Origin: Hymenopus coronatus
Lineage: Eukaryota; Arthropoda; Insecta; Mantodea; Hymenopodidae
Reading direction: 5' to 3'
NCBI GenBank assembly: GCA_030762935.1
Contig: CM060880.1
Coordinates: 10,078,501-10,142,500 of the forward strand
DNA: 64,000 nucleotides
A program made the position numbers and the translations under genes. The notes beneath the pieces are model-generated. The model was not told where the DNA came from. It did no database searches and saw nothing but the letters and a program-made list of their open reading frames with translations. Positions 12,995-24,629 of the stretch are shown piece after piece (positions within the stretch are counted from its first letter, which is position 1; the number at the start of each line of letters is the position of its first letter).

Positions 12995-13751
12995 TAATGC
13001 TACATTCACAATGAGATGCAAGCACAGACGTGATGTAGCATAAGCGCAAGTGTGAGAGAAGACCATTCACAATATAATGTAAGTGTAATGCAAGAAGTTG
13101 GCATGGGTTTTTAGATCTGTAAGGATATCTTCCAAGTGCACCGCAAGTTTCAAGTTGAATAACATAACCAATAATACCACTTAAGAAAATTCACTCAATC
13201 TTTTACAAATAAATATGTTATAAAAATCTCACATACTGACAACTGGCGTTCAAGCAGTGACGTCACAATAATTTGCTCATTCAAAACTATTGTAAATGGC
13301 ACAAGCATAGAGACTGCAGAAAATGATAAAGCTACACATTTAATAAACTAGAATTATCTCTCTGCACCTTCGATTTATGAAAACCAAGAAATCTAGATGC
13401 AGATGATAATTGCTTCCATTAAATCAAAGGATTTGCAAGGAGACTAATAACCTCTTGAGGGAAATTAGAGATTACGCAGAACTGCACGGTCAAATAGAAG
13501 AGCATGCACGTACAATAGGTCGTGTAAAAGCTTGTAGTGCAGACATCTGTTGTTGATTTCATAGACAATGCATAGAGAAAAGAAGCAGAATTCCTCCTTT
13601 TTGCATGTAACACAAGGATAAAGTTTGGAGTTTGCAAATTCTTGCATTGCATCTTGCATGTTTCTATGTGAATGCTTACATTAAACAATGAGTCCAAACT
13701 CTTGCGCTTATGTTGTGTCTGTGCTTGCATTTCATTGTAAATGTAGCATAA
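12995..13751. mobile_element. TAA-flanked DNA transposon, PIF/Harbinger-like
   Basis: The element is 12998-13748 (751 bp) with TIRs TGCTACATTCACAATGAGAT and, from the other end, TGCTACATTTACAATGAAAT. Both continue into GCAAGCACAGAC. It is flanked by TAA at 12995-12997 and 13749-13751. A 3-bp TWA target fits PIF/Harbinger. The 103-codon minus-strand ORF at 13419-13730 lies inside the 3' half and shows no transposase motif, so I regard the copy as non-autonomous. Confidence 0.7.
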
Positions 13752-13840
13752 ATTCTATTGCATTATACTGTAACGTAAGATTACATACTGAATACATCAC
13801 AGTAATTGGTATGCAGTACAATGAAATATACGGCATAGAT

Positions 13841-14605
13841 TTAACCCTTTTAGTGCCAGCCTGAGTAGCAGAATGCTGTCTGAAAAGTGCCAAGCAATTT
13901 TAGAGGAGAATGCAGGATTTTAAATTATTAATAATAAAATGAGCACCAAATGGCGTAGAGACCTGAATGTTTTTTTTTTTTCGTTTTTAGTAAACCCTTT
14001 TGTCCATTTTATAACATGCATTATATGCACAAGAAGTGTCTTCAATATTTTTAAAAAATTAAAAAACAAAAGAAAAATTTGAAAATAAAATTAAAAATCC
14101 TAAAAATAATCAATTATGCATAGAAAATCTTACTATACAAAAAATTTAGGCAAATTAAATGAAAGTCCAGATATTTCTTTACTAAAACAGCATTTTCATC
14201 GCTGAAGCTAGAATATAACATATTCCTCTCCTGCGTGATGTTGGAAATGCTATTATCTGAAAATTCAGAATCACTCACTTTCTTCTAATACATCGTGAAC
14301 TGCAGCTCTTATTTCCTTTGCGGTTTGCAATCTTTGGCTAGCTGATGACATGTTTCAACCAACATAAACAAACACTGGCTAGCAAAATTAAATTTGGAGC
14401 TAATTTAGCGCTTTGAAGTGTAAAGATACAGTCTTAAAACAATCCAGAAAACCTTTCTCTATGGCTATGATGTAGAAGGTATCTAGACTTTTCCGCTGGA
14501 AAGAGTTAAAATGTGTGAAAATGGCATCATGATCAGATCGTCATTGGCAATTCTCGCAGAATTTTCGGATCACGGTTAGATCGTGATTGGCCTTAAAAGG
14601 GTTAA
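13841..14605. mobile_element. piggyBac-like MITE, second family
   Basis: The element is 13845-14601 (757 bp), flanked by TTAA at 13841-13844 and 14602-14605. Ends are CCCTTTTAGTGCCA and, on the other strand, CCCTTTTAAGGCCA. Near the right end a GATC-containing block occurs twice (GATCAGATCGTCATTGGC, TTAGATCGTGATTGGCC). No transposase ORF. It differs internally from the 8813 and 16882 family. Confidence 0.8.
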
Positions 14606-14874
14606 AATTAACCAGCAGTAAATGGGTGCAAACATTCAGTAATGGATATTGTAAATTGTAAAGTCAACTCCCTCACATAAATTGTTCTTTAATTGTATAA
14701 TATAGTTATATTTTACAATACTATGAGTTTTATAATGGTAGCTCATTATGCAACTAGTTTCATAATGAAGCTCCTATATCAACATTACTCTTGATCATGA
14801 AAATGGTTGCACATTGTGAACCATACATAAATAATAAACAAAATAGAACCAGTCTTTTAATTTCTTAGTGAAGG

Positions 14875-15480
14875 ATCTTCTGGTACACTGGCCAACTTTC
14901 CCACATGCATCTTGTGAGGAAGTTGTTTTGGCTCATCTGCATGTTAGTCACTGTTTTTTTACACACAGTCAGTCACCTGTTTAAAAGAGATGGTGGTCCT
15001 ATCTGTCCTCAGTGTAGGCAAGAATGAAAGGTCTGCCGTGTACTGGTAGAATGAGCTCGTCTAGCCCGTATACGAGTCACTCTGCAATTGCCGGGCAGTT
15101 CTAAAGAGATCTTGTTAGAAGATACCGCAGCGGTAGATAGGGTTTTTAAATGTTTATCTTCCCTGCCTTTTAAGATTATGGTCTAGTTTTATTTTCATTT
15201 TACTTGATCTGGCATGCTCCTGGAGTGATAGCTGCGGTTTTTAACTTCTTACATTTTAGCACTGGAGACTTTGTTTTAGTCATTTCTTGTTAGCTCCAGT
15301 TTTTTAAATTGTTTTTAGCATCCCTATGGTTTCTACCATGGGCAGTTTTGTTTGCAATTTAGTTATCTTTTATGATTCATTTTAATTTTTTTATTGATCT
15401 ACTCTTTTGGTTTTTAGCAACACTTTAATAGGGTGTTAATAAGCCTGAAGTTGTATGCCCTAAACTCCAATCATCATATA
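14875..15480 (+). pseudogene. 3' end of a non-LTR retrotransposon (Jockey/I-type) with 3' UTR
   Basis: Frame + from about 14880 to 15172 reads through the C-terminal region typical of LINE ORF2: an HLFKRDGGPICPQC stretch, VLVE, LARIRV and LLEDTAAVDRVFK. CPQC is the cysteine pair after the RNase H region. Two in-frame stops break it, after CPQCRQE and after VLVE. Downstream sequence to about 15480 has no frame and is taken as 3' UTR. The 5' part of the element is missing. Confidence 0.7.
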
Positions 15481-15858
15481 ATGATGTCACAATATTTTAG
15501 AATGTGATGTAAGGTCTGCAGATTATGATCCTGCAGTCATTTCTGTTACTTTGTTGGAATTAGAATTTTAACAGTAGATTGCTCAAATCAGCTGTATTAC
15601 TGACTACAGTTCGCGTATTGATACTTGATTCCTCTCTGCCCTGTTCATGCTGCTGCATAGCTTGACATCGTTTCGCTTTATAATGACAATGCTGGACTAT
15701 AGTGTTTTCATTTTTGTCATCCACTTAAGGCCATTTTGCAATCTCCCCCCTTGCCCCTATTCCACTCAGTTGCCCTTTGCAGTAGTAGTAGTATTGTTGC
15801 AGCAGTAGAATCCTTTTGCACTCAAATTATGAGAAAGGAAAACTGTAAAAACAGAAGA
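15481..15858. other. No gene seen
   Basis: AT-rich sequence between the LINE tail and the mariner element. It holds a short AGTAGTAGTAGTA tract near 15780. Confidence 0.5.
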
Positions 15859-16674
15859 TATGAGGTGTGATAAAAAATAGCAGGAATTTTTTAATTTTGC
15901 AAGCTTTATACAACTGATTTTGAATTTTTTTCTTGTAGACATACATGTTCCAGATGTGTGTTTGCATTTTCAGCTATTTTAAATACTTAGTTTATTGTTA
16001 TACATGTTTTTGAAGGCCCAGCGAATTTGCATTAAATTTTGCTTGAAAAATGGAGTAAAGTGTTTGAAATGTTAGCTGAGGCTTTTGGCAAATCTACTAT
16101 GAGTAAGACAAGGGGTATTGGCATTTCAAAGAGGGTTGAGAATACTCTGAAGACAACAATCCCCTGGATATTCTAACACATCAATTACTGATGACAATGT
16201 GGAAGATGCAAAGAAATGGTTTTGCCATATGGTTACTTAGTCAATAAGGAATACTACCGTTTGCATGAAGTAATTCAAAGAAAACGATTAGAATTTTCAC
16301 AAAACCACTCGTGGATAGTGCTCCTGCTCATACCGCAATGCTTGTTGAAGATTTTTTGGCAAAAACCAAAAATATTGTATTGCTTCAGCCACCTTATTCA
16401 CCGGACATGGCTCCCCACAACTTCTTTCTATTCCCGAGGCTGAAGAGAATATGAAAGGATGTCATTTAGCCACTATTGGTGAGCTAAAAACAGAACCACT
16501 GAAGTTGCTGAACACCATAAGGAAAAGTGAGTTGCTTACAAGATTGGAAAAAGTGCTGGCACAAGTGTATTAGATCTGAGGGAGTTTATTTTGAAGGGCA
16601 CAAAGTTGACATAGATTCATAAATAAAGATTGAGAAAAACAAAAATTCCTGTTATTTTTTTATCACTCCTTGTA
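15859..16674 (+). mobile_element. Internally deleted mariner element with transposase remnant
   Basis: The element is 15861-16672 (812 bp). The TIRs TGAGGTGTGATAAAAAATAG and (right end, reversed) CAAGGAGTGATAAAAAAATA both continue CAGGAATTTTT. TA lies on each side (15859-15860, 16673-16674). Inside on + are the mariner C-terminal signatures SAPAHTAMLVEDFLA, LLQPPYSPDMAPHNFFLFPR and a terminal YFEGHKVD block. A complete mariner is about 1.3 kb with a roughly 345-residue transposase. The helix-turn-helix region and first catalytic aspartate region are missing, and frameshifts or stops occur, so it is dead. Confidence 0.9.
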
Positions 16675-16881
16675 CATAGAAAAAGAATGGGGGTTAGTGT
16701 TGTTACCTTGACTAGACTGGCCAGAATGAAATTGCTATAGAAATGTGTGTATAGCTAGGAAGTGGCATTCTTCCCTTTAAACTGTGTCTTTTGTGAAATC
16801 AGAAAGAATATCCACTTGTGTGACAGAAATAGCCATACTAACAGTCCTCAGGATTCTAATATAACTGAAGTCCTGTTTATT

Positions 16882-17371
16882 TTAACCCTTAATTGCATGA
16901 ATTATTTTGCTACATATGCCATTCTTCCTCTACTTCACAAACCAGTATTTATATCTCTTTCACTGGCACCACAACTGAAGTGACTTGAATAGCTGTGATC
17001 GTCAGTGCAATACGAAGAGGACTGGCCATCCATTCAAAATTGAACGTCGCAAGTTTGAGTCCCAGCAAATGCAGTCAAATGTACCTGTTGAAAGGATGGG
17101 GAGGGCCCAAGTAAAATAACTGGTGTGAATGCATATCTGGATGCTGATGGGGTTACATTTGACTGGAGTTGCATGGATTTTGCTCTTTTTTATTATAAAG
17201 GAACACTACAATTTTATTGCAAAAATATTGATATATTTACAATACAAGACAGCTATAACTAGCTTAATTTTGTTGTTGAAAGTTAGTGTACTATGGAATT
17301 AGAAAAAAAGTCCACTGAAAATACTAAAAACGTTTATTACATATATGCAGCACACTGCAATAAAGGGTTAA
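16882..17371. mobile_element. piggyBac-like MITE, copy 2
   Basis: The element is 16886-17367 (482 bp) between TTAA at 16882-16885 and 17368-17371. Ends are CCCTTAATTGCATGAATTAT and CCCTTTATTGCAGTG (reversed). It is similar to copy 1 at 8813 throughout, including GGGGAGGGCCCAAGTAAAAT and GACAGCTATAACTA. The short ORFs across it are not conserved between the copies. Confidence 0.85.
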
Positions 17372-18289
17372 ATGTAATGTTTGTACATTTACTGCACTGA
17401 ACATCATACACATTCTAAATTTAATGTTATTGCAAAAATGTTTATGCTTTGTTGGACAAGGGAAAGCTTTACTGGTTTCTGTTTCAAGAAGTTGGCAAGT
17501 ATGCTTATAAGTTTTATAGATTTTTTTATAAGACAAAGCATTGTAGTGCTTTTTATTAATTCCTTCTTTTTTAGCCAAAGAAATTTTAAGGTAAAATTCC
17601 TTAGCTTTAAAAAAGCAAAGGTTTTGAGAAGTTCATATTTATAGTGGAGATTTTATGCTCTAATTTTTTAAAACTTAAAAGTTTTTATTTCTTTGGCATG
17701 AATATTCAGATGGTTAGACAAACAGGCAGCTGTAGAAAGTTTAATTTTCGTTTGTAGTTTTAGACTTCCCTTCGAGAGGCTGTTGAAGGAGAAATCAAAA
17801 CCTGATGAATTGCTCTTATATTGAGATGTAAAAAGTTATGGAACATTCCATTTAAAGTTGAATGATGTGGGACCAACAGCTGTTAATAAAAATGGTTTTA
17901 ACAAAGATAATTTATAGCTTAATTAAACAAGCAACTTATCCATTAATGCTAATTTTTAAATATTTTATGTTGTCAGTGCTAAATAATTCATTAAATGTAA
18001 GAAAAAAAGCCATACAATTTGAAAATGATGTTAGCAAAATGCAGATGCTACAAATAAAGAGGTGCAACAGAGAAAATCTCTGAAATGTAATGGTAAAAAT
18101 AATTAATTTTAAATTAATTAGTGCTAAGGCAATCCTTTGTCAAATTGTAGTTTCCACCTATAAATTAGCCTTCAGACTCGCCCATCACATCCAAAATGTA
18201 ACATATTCCATAGTTACAGCAGTGTGTGGGTAGCAAATAAGATATCCCATTTTCTCAGGAAGTGATTCTACATGTTTGTATGAATGAAC
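17372..18289. other. No gene seen
   Basis: AT-rich sequence. ORFs of 73-87 codons (17381-17644, 17862-18083) have no recognisable features. Confidence 0.5.
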
Positions 18290-18679
18290 AGCTATAATAC
18301 CAACTGAAGCTTTCCTGGCGACGTGTTAATTCAAAATCTTCTCAGGCTTCTAGCCAGGTAAAAACTTGGCTTGACACCAACGTTTCGAAGAAGTGCATCT
18401 TCCTCGTCTTCAGGGTGAACTGATCTGGTAAATTTCTTTCCCGTAAAGGAATTTAAAATAAGAACTGAAGCTTTCCTGGCGACGTGTTAATTCAAAATCT
18501 TCTCGGGCTTCTAGCCAGGTAAAAACTTGGCTTGACACCAACGTTTCGAAGAAGTGCATCTTCCTCGTCTTCAGGGTGAACTGATGACGAGGAAGATGCA
18601 CTTCTTCGAAACGTTGGTGTCAAGCCAAGTTTTTACCTGGCTAGAAGCCCGAGAAGATTTTGAATTAGCTATAATACCA
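18290..18679. mobile_element. Penelope-like element terminal-repeat insertion (two direct units + one inverted)
   Basis: The 364-bp insert (18303-18666) is flanked by a perfect 13-bp duplication, AGCTATAATACCA (18290-18302, 18667-18679). It contains two head-to-tail units starting ACTGAAGCTTTCCTGG at 18303 and 18464 (period 161 bp), then an inverted partial unit from about 18586. On the strand of the inverted unit each carries GACGAGGAAG-ATGCA-CTTCTTCGAAACG, a 7-bp hairpin followed by GAAAC. In the two direct units it is preceded by CCTGAA. This is the position and layout of the hammerhead-type motif of Penelope-like elements. No RT or endonuclease is present. Confidence 0.75.
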
Positions 18680-19151
18680 TTTTAGCCTTTGAGCTGTTAT
18701 TCAACTGTGGCCTATGGGTATGCCTGGTGGGGAGTTTGTATGGTTTGAACCTCCCCAATTCTTAACTTGAAACTTTTGCTGCCTACAATTTCAAATGATT
18801 ACTTTGAATTCATATTTTGAATTGTGCGCTTACGACAAAATTGTTGGCTACACTGATAAGAGACCATTGCCACTTTGATGTTACTGATTGAACTGTGATT
18901 TTTAATACTGAGAATACATTGAAAACAAAAGCAATTATGTTTTGGCTTTTTCTCCCATAGGGTCTCCAACTAGCAGGGGAAAAAAATTAAGTTTGAAGTT
19001 GTTAATGGCTGATTGTAGGTCTGTCTTTAGCCCAACGATTCTCTGCGTTGTAGTTTGCGAGGCGCTGATAATGAGACTACAAGCATCAGTGCACAAGACC
19101 ACACTGAAAATAACTTCTATCAAGATTTCACAGTCAAAATTGGCTACAGCT
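18680..19151. other. No gene seen
   Basis: The overlapping ORFs at 18942-19250 (+) and 18935-19123 (-) have no recognisable domain, and the + ORF ends inside family A. Confidence 0.5.
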
Positions 19152-19922
19152 ATTTTTACTTACTCTAGCCCTCTATGTACAATGTATTCCAATGAGAAGT
19201 ATCGTATTCCACCCAAAAATTCAATGTTAAATACCACACTTTGTATTTAAATTTGATATCTTGCAAGGATGCAATACTAAGATTTTCAAGAAATTCCCCC
19301 TACCCCTAACTACCCTTTACATGGAAAAATTTTCGAAAATTTTGATTTTCTTATAACGATTTTGATTAAAATACCATATAGTAAAGCCATATCTATCACA
19401 AATAAAATGTATATCTTGAATTTTCTGGGAATAACTTTTAAAGACCTATTTATTCTGGATGAATTTTGCTTAATTTGGCATAACTAGTAAACCGTAAGGG
19501 ATAGATAAAAACTTTCTGTACAAAAAATGTAGATCTTATTAAAATACACAAGTTATGTCATACACAATTTTTTTTGTGGAGCTTGCCGTTTTCGAGGTAT
19601 TCGTTTTATTAGTTTCAATCATGAAGTACCTATACTTTTCTCAAACGGAAGTGTCTGTTTTTTTTTTTTTTTTGTTCTACTCCTGGCTAAGCAAAGAAGC
19701 GATTTGCAATGACAATCGCATAATGACAGCTTTTAAAACATTTGACTATCACTTTAGCCTAGTGCCTTCCTTTAGTTCCATTCTACTTATAAGGAACTAA
19801 GTTATAAAACTCTGCTAATTTTTATCTCGATTAGCATGGTGTCAAAAGAAGAATTATCTTTTGTAAGAAGTTTGTGTAGAGTAGCTAGAGAAAGTCATGT
19901 GAGTGTAACACATCAGATTTTT
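19152..19922 (+). repeat. Family A repeat, copy A2
   Basis: It starts TTTTTACTTACTCTA and ends CATGTGAGTGTAACACATCAGATTTTT, with the ATGTG/CACAT hairpin kept and TAGAGAAAGT before it. An internal part after CCACCCAAAAATTC is deleted. The central inverted repeat is mutated (ACCACACTTTGT). Confidence 0.75.
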
Positions 19923-20057
19923 CTTCCAGTGATGGGTGTTTTAAATAATAAAAAAAAAACACTGGAGAGACAAATTACAGATTTATGTAAATTATTTCAT
20001 TTAATTATTAAACACAGATGTATGCAAGGAATTAGATATTATTAGTGGATCATTCTA

Positions 20058-20088
<31 letters not shown>

Positions 20089-21536
20089 CTGGTCAAACTT
20101 GACCTATGGGAGAAAAAGCAGAAACAAAGATATTTTTATATTCAATCTCCTTTCAGATAAAAAACTTGATTGCTCATTCAGCAACATCAATAACAATGAC
20201 CCTTTTTGAATTGTCCCTTGTTTTTTTCTTTATCCCCCCCCCCCCCACTGTGACAGTATTTGTAATTTTTTTTCTCTCATTTAAGTATAACGTGATTGGT
20301 TACAATTCCTAAATTGCCCTGGAATTTAAATCTGGAAGAAAGATGATTTAAAGAAAGAATGTTACGCCATTTAGAAAGAGATGTGAACAATTTGAAAGCT
20401 GGAACTCGCCAACCCACACTTTTTGGATGCTTGCTTTTATAGGAAACTTTGGTGTAATGTCAACAAACCACAGCATCTTGCTGCTATTGTGCATGCTAGG
20501 TGAAGTGGCAATCTAATAGAGTGAAATCTGATAAATTGGTGAGGTTTTTGTGGTTTAGGGTCTCATTGTGATGTAAGTTTGCAGAGCAAACACGAAAAAA
20601 GTTGTTTCCTCCATTAAATAAAATTACTAGTTCTGAACCTTATTGTTTTCGTTAAAGACTTAGGTAGATACATGATTCTTTTTTTTAGAACAGTGTTGTA
20701 TGTGTTTCAGCTACAGTACCTTTCTTTAATTCATTGTAGATGTATAAAATAGCTGTCTAGAAAATTAAGTATCACTAACAAAAATTATTGTTGCAATGCA
20801 GACTTAACTGACGCTTCAGCTGGAATTTTCACTCACAAGGTGAAACACAAGTTTGCCAAAAGTCTGCGCTTTCTAGAGGGTTTTAGCAAAAATCTATGAA
20901 GAATGGAAGTAAACTATTCATAAGCATGTATCTCTGTACCCTTTTCAGTCTGTATATTTTAACATTTCTGTATTCTCCCATCAACAATTTGTTTGCAATT
21001 AAAGAAATCAAATTAGAATAAAATAAGGTTATATTTAAAAGTTAATGTATAAATCTGAAGTTGTTATGGTATTTGGTTGAAGGTTTACATTTTCAATTTT
21101 CTCTGGACTAGACAAACCTCAGCTTAAATACATAAAATTTACATATCTCCTGAAGCTTTACAGAAACTTTAAAAAGAAGCTTCAAAGACTATAATATAAA
21201 GCTAACTCTTTAATATAAATTCACCATAAAAACCTTCCAAATACTCTGCTGCACTGATTGGAAAATAGTTATGTGCACGCAGGAATTCACTGGGACCTGC
21301 ACTGAAGATTTTGCTTTTGATGTCACACAATACAGATTTATTATTTCGTTCATGTTATTTATACTTTGTAATAAAACCTCATGTTTACTACAGAACTGTA
21401 TATTACTTTTGTGCCCACCTCAGTAGCACACAGGACTTCTGCCTCTCCCCTCTCTGCTTGTTTGTAAACCTACGAGTATACTAAGGTTAACATAACATAA
21501 AAGATGTTGAGCTATAGTTCTGTAAACTGGTGATAT
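19923..21536. other. Intergenic region with no gene seen
   Basis: It contains homopolymer tracts: T-run 20062-20089 and C-run near 20236-20247. No coding signal. Confidence 0.5.
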
Positions 21537-21775
21537 GTCAAGGAAAGGTTGCGCCATGGTCGAGGGGTTAAACTGCTCGCCTCTCACCTAGAAACAGCCC
21601 GGATTCACTCCAAGGTGACTGCATGTGGGATTTGTGGTGGGTTTCTCTGGTTTCTCCCACCATTGTATTCCACCGGTGCTCCATCATCATTCCATGTATC
21701 ACCAGTGTCATTGCCTGTGTTGCCACAACTAGTAAAAGCAGGCATTAAACACTACAAAAAAAAAAGTCAAGGAAA
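21537..21775 (+). repeat. SINE family D, complete, with 10-bp target duplication
   Basis: Insert 21547-21765 is flanked by GTCAAGGAAA (21537-21546, 21766-21775). The head, TTGCGCCATGGTCGAGGGGTTAAACTGCTCGCC, looks tRNA-derived (A-box like). A decayed B box (CGGATTCACTCC) follows. The body is shared with 11640-11877, and the A-run tail lies at about 21756-21765. The 91-codon ORF across it is incidental. Confidence 0.85.
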
Positions 21776-23182
21776 AGCTATAAGCATTATAGTAATATAC
21801 AATAGATCAATATCTTATAAATAATTTGGGCCAAAGGTCACATGTCCAAAGAACTACACTTGTTATTTACGTTTATGTACTATCATCCATATATTCCTTT
21901 ACCAAGTAATAAGATTTATTAATGAAGATATTTTTAAGAGTTTTACTGAACAGCTTGGTAACCTTTATTTCTTCTATATTGGAAGGTGTTTGTTAGTTTG
22001 TATGCTTTTATTCCAGAATAAAGAGGGGTCTTTTTTGAATAGTATTAGTCTATGTTTAAGTGGTTTTAATTTACTTTTTGTTTTGTTTCATAAGTGTGTT
22101 GATTTTGAGTACTCCACAGTATATATTTGCAAAGTTCAAGTAGATATTTTGATGGAAAAGTAAGTATTTTAAGATCTTTAAATAGCAACTACAGGATACA
22201 CATGTTCCTGCATGTGACACATATGTCTGAAGCCTATTTTTATAGTTTGTCAAAATTAAAAATAACTTGAAAATCCAGTTGAAGGAGCATCAGAAGAATA
22301 TCACATTGGAAAAGTCAGCGATAGCATACCACTTTTGAACAAACCACCATAACATTAAATCAGAAATTAAACTACTCAACCAGACTCCATGTAAATTACC
22401 TATCTGGGAAAAGATCTTCACATTTAAATACAGTAATGGGCATGAATTACAAAACATTTATCTTCTTAGGATAAAGAGAACTTGGACAAGATTCAGGCAG
22501 CCCTGTCTTTATGACTAAACTCCAGTTCTAATGGACTGGAATGAAGATGTGCTATACTCTAACCTAACAGTGGACTTGCTTCTTACTATTGTTTGTTTCA
22601 TGGTAAATTACAGCTCCATTATTAAATCATGTATGGCTTTTTTTCTGAAAATATTGTATATGCATCTGTAAGTGGCATAAAAGTATCATTTGTGTATCAA
22701 GTAAGTTCATTTTACTTTTCAGTGAAATTGGAAAGTTTAAGAGACTTGGAAATGGCTTGCTAATTGCAAGATAACTTTTTGAGCTTGTTACTCAGTATTA
22801 CACGTTTACAGCAACAAAATAAAGTGATTGTTATTTTAAGCTATTGTGTATAAATCAGCTGTTTTAATGTAATATTTTTAAAATAAATGTTTTAGAGCTT
22901 ATTATGTTCTTTTTTCTTTTCACATATGATACCCATCTTTTGATCAAAATGGGGGGGGGAAAAAGAGCATCTTCATATTTAGAAATGTTTTGTAGTAAGG
23001 TGCCTTACCAACTGAAATATCAGATATTAAAGCTTGTCTTGTGAGTATCACAAGATTTTCTTATGGGTAAATAATAATAATAATAATTTATTTTCACCTA
23101 TAGACAGTGTATACATGTTTCAGGCTTCGTCATAAAAGGCAATGTATGGGCATATTTATAGACTAGATGTGAAGTCCAGATA
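21776..23182. other. Intergenic region with no gene seen
   Basis: AT-rich sequence. A G-run near 22951-22958 and an (ATA)n tract near 23072-23087 are the only notable features. Confidence 0.5.
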
Positions 23183-23820
23183 ATTTTTACTTTTTCTACA
23201 CATGCTATATACGTAGTGTATAGAGAAGGTATTGTATTGCACCCAAAAATTTGATTACGAGATTTCACTGGAAATACATGTTATGGGAACCCCTGAATCA
23301 AAAAAAAAAAAAAAAAATTAGAAAAAGGTCTTTGGTGTGTGTGTCTATGGACAGCTTAGCTCAAAAATGAAAAGACTGTTAAATACCAAACTTGGTATTT
23401 AAATGTTGTATCTTCCAAGGATGCGACACACAGATTTTCAAGAAAATCCCCCCACTCCAAACTGACCTTTAAATGGAAAAATTATCGAAAGGTTTATTTT
23501 TCTCAAAAATGGCTCTTGATGATTTTGATTAAAATACCACATATTAAAGCGATTCCAACACAAAATGTATATCTTGAATTTCCTGGGAATAGCTTCTGAA
23601 GACCAGTTTATTCTGGATGAAGTTTGCTGAATTTTGCACAACTAGTAAACCGTAAGAGATAGACAAAAACTTACCACACAAAAATGTAGATCTCGTTAAA
23701 ACATAATTTAAGTCATGTACATTTTTTCGTGGAGTTGACCATTTCGAGATATTCCTTGTTTTAGTTTAGTTTTAAAATATTTTTAACTTCTCTCATGCGG
23801 GAACTTAAATTTAAACTTCA
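23183..23820 (+). repeat. Family A repeat, copy A3 (3' truncated)
   Basis: It starts TTTTTACTTTTTCTACACATG and carries the perfect inverted repeat AAATACCAAACTTGGTATTT near 23383. It stops after TCTCTCATGCGGGAACTT. It is the first of a run of copies that occupies 23.2-28.0 kb. Confidence 0.8.
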
Positions 23821-23914
23821 GTTTTGAGTTATGCTCTACATGTTTGTACACATTCTCTCTCTCTCTATCTCTCTCTTCCCCACCCCCTCTCTTTGTCTCT
23901 TATAAAAAGGTTTT

Positions 23915-24040
23915 ATCTTTTTTGATTCAAAGTTCCTCAAAACATGTGTTTCGGGTGAATTCTCGGTATTGAATGTTTGGGTGGAATACAATCTCTACCA
24001 ACAACGTACATTATACATATGTGCTAGAGAGAGTAAAAAG
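23915..24040 (-). repeat. Family A repeat, inverted 5' fragment
   Basis: The reverse complement reads from the 5' end of family A (ACTCTCTCTAGCACATATG...) to GAATCAAAAAA. It abuts, in opposite orientation, the next + copy at 24041. A CT-rich microsatellite (23852-23900) precedes it. Confidence 0.7.
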
Positions 24041-24622
24041 TATGCCTAGAAAAAGGTCAGTGTAACTCAAAAACATACTGTTATATACCAAACTTGGTAT
24101 TTTAAATTCAATATCCTTCAAAGATGTGAAAATAACATTTCCAAGAAAATCCTCTCCTTCCCAACTGCTCTTTATATGGAACATTTTTAAAAATTATGAT
24201 TTTCTCAAAAATGGCTCTAAAGATTTTGATTAAAGTATTGCATGTGTAAGATATTTTCATGGCAAATGAAGTGTATAACTAGAATATATTGTAACAGTCT
24301 CTGAAATTTGTTCATTCTGGGAGATTTTTGCAATACTGGTAATCGTAAAAGATAGTCAAAAAGTTACTGCATAAAAAAATAGATAATATAAAAGCACACA
24401 ATTTATATTAAATTTTTTTTTTTAACCCTTTCTGAGATATTCAGTGACATTGGTTTCAATTTTCCAATATGCTACTTATTTTTTTCTGAAATGGAAAGTT
24501 CACATAGTAATAAGCTCACTGAAGTATACAGTGTTCCCCTAATTTTGCTGAAAATAGGTAATAAAAGTATTTCTGTAGATGTTTATCTCAGTTAATGTGA
24601 AGTAGATTAAAGAATAAAAGGG
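24041..24622 (+). repeat. Family A repeat, copy A4 (5' and 3' truncated)
   Basis: It contains TATACCAAACTTGGTATTTT, AAAATGGCTCTAAAGATTTTGATTAA and the distal TTTATCTCAGTTAATGTGAAGTAGATT block. It ends at a G-run (24620-24629). Confidence 0.75.
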
Positions 24623-24629
24623 GGGGGGG

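Noticed and set aside
18586..18625. Perfect CTGATGA...GAAAC hammerhead core at the unit junction
   Set aside because: The CTGATGA here is created by the fusion of direct and inverted units. Normal units read CTGAAGA. Stems I and III are not convincing, so no ribozyme is called.
23852..23900. Polypyrimidine tract as a regulatory site
   Set aside because: A CT-rich simple repeat at the border of two family A copies; no gene is near.
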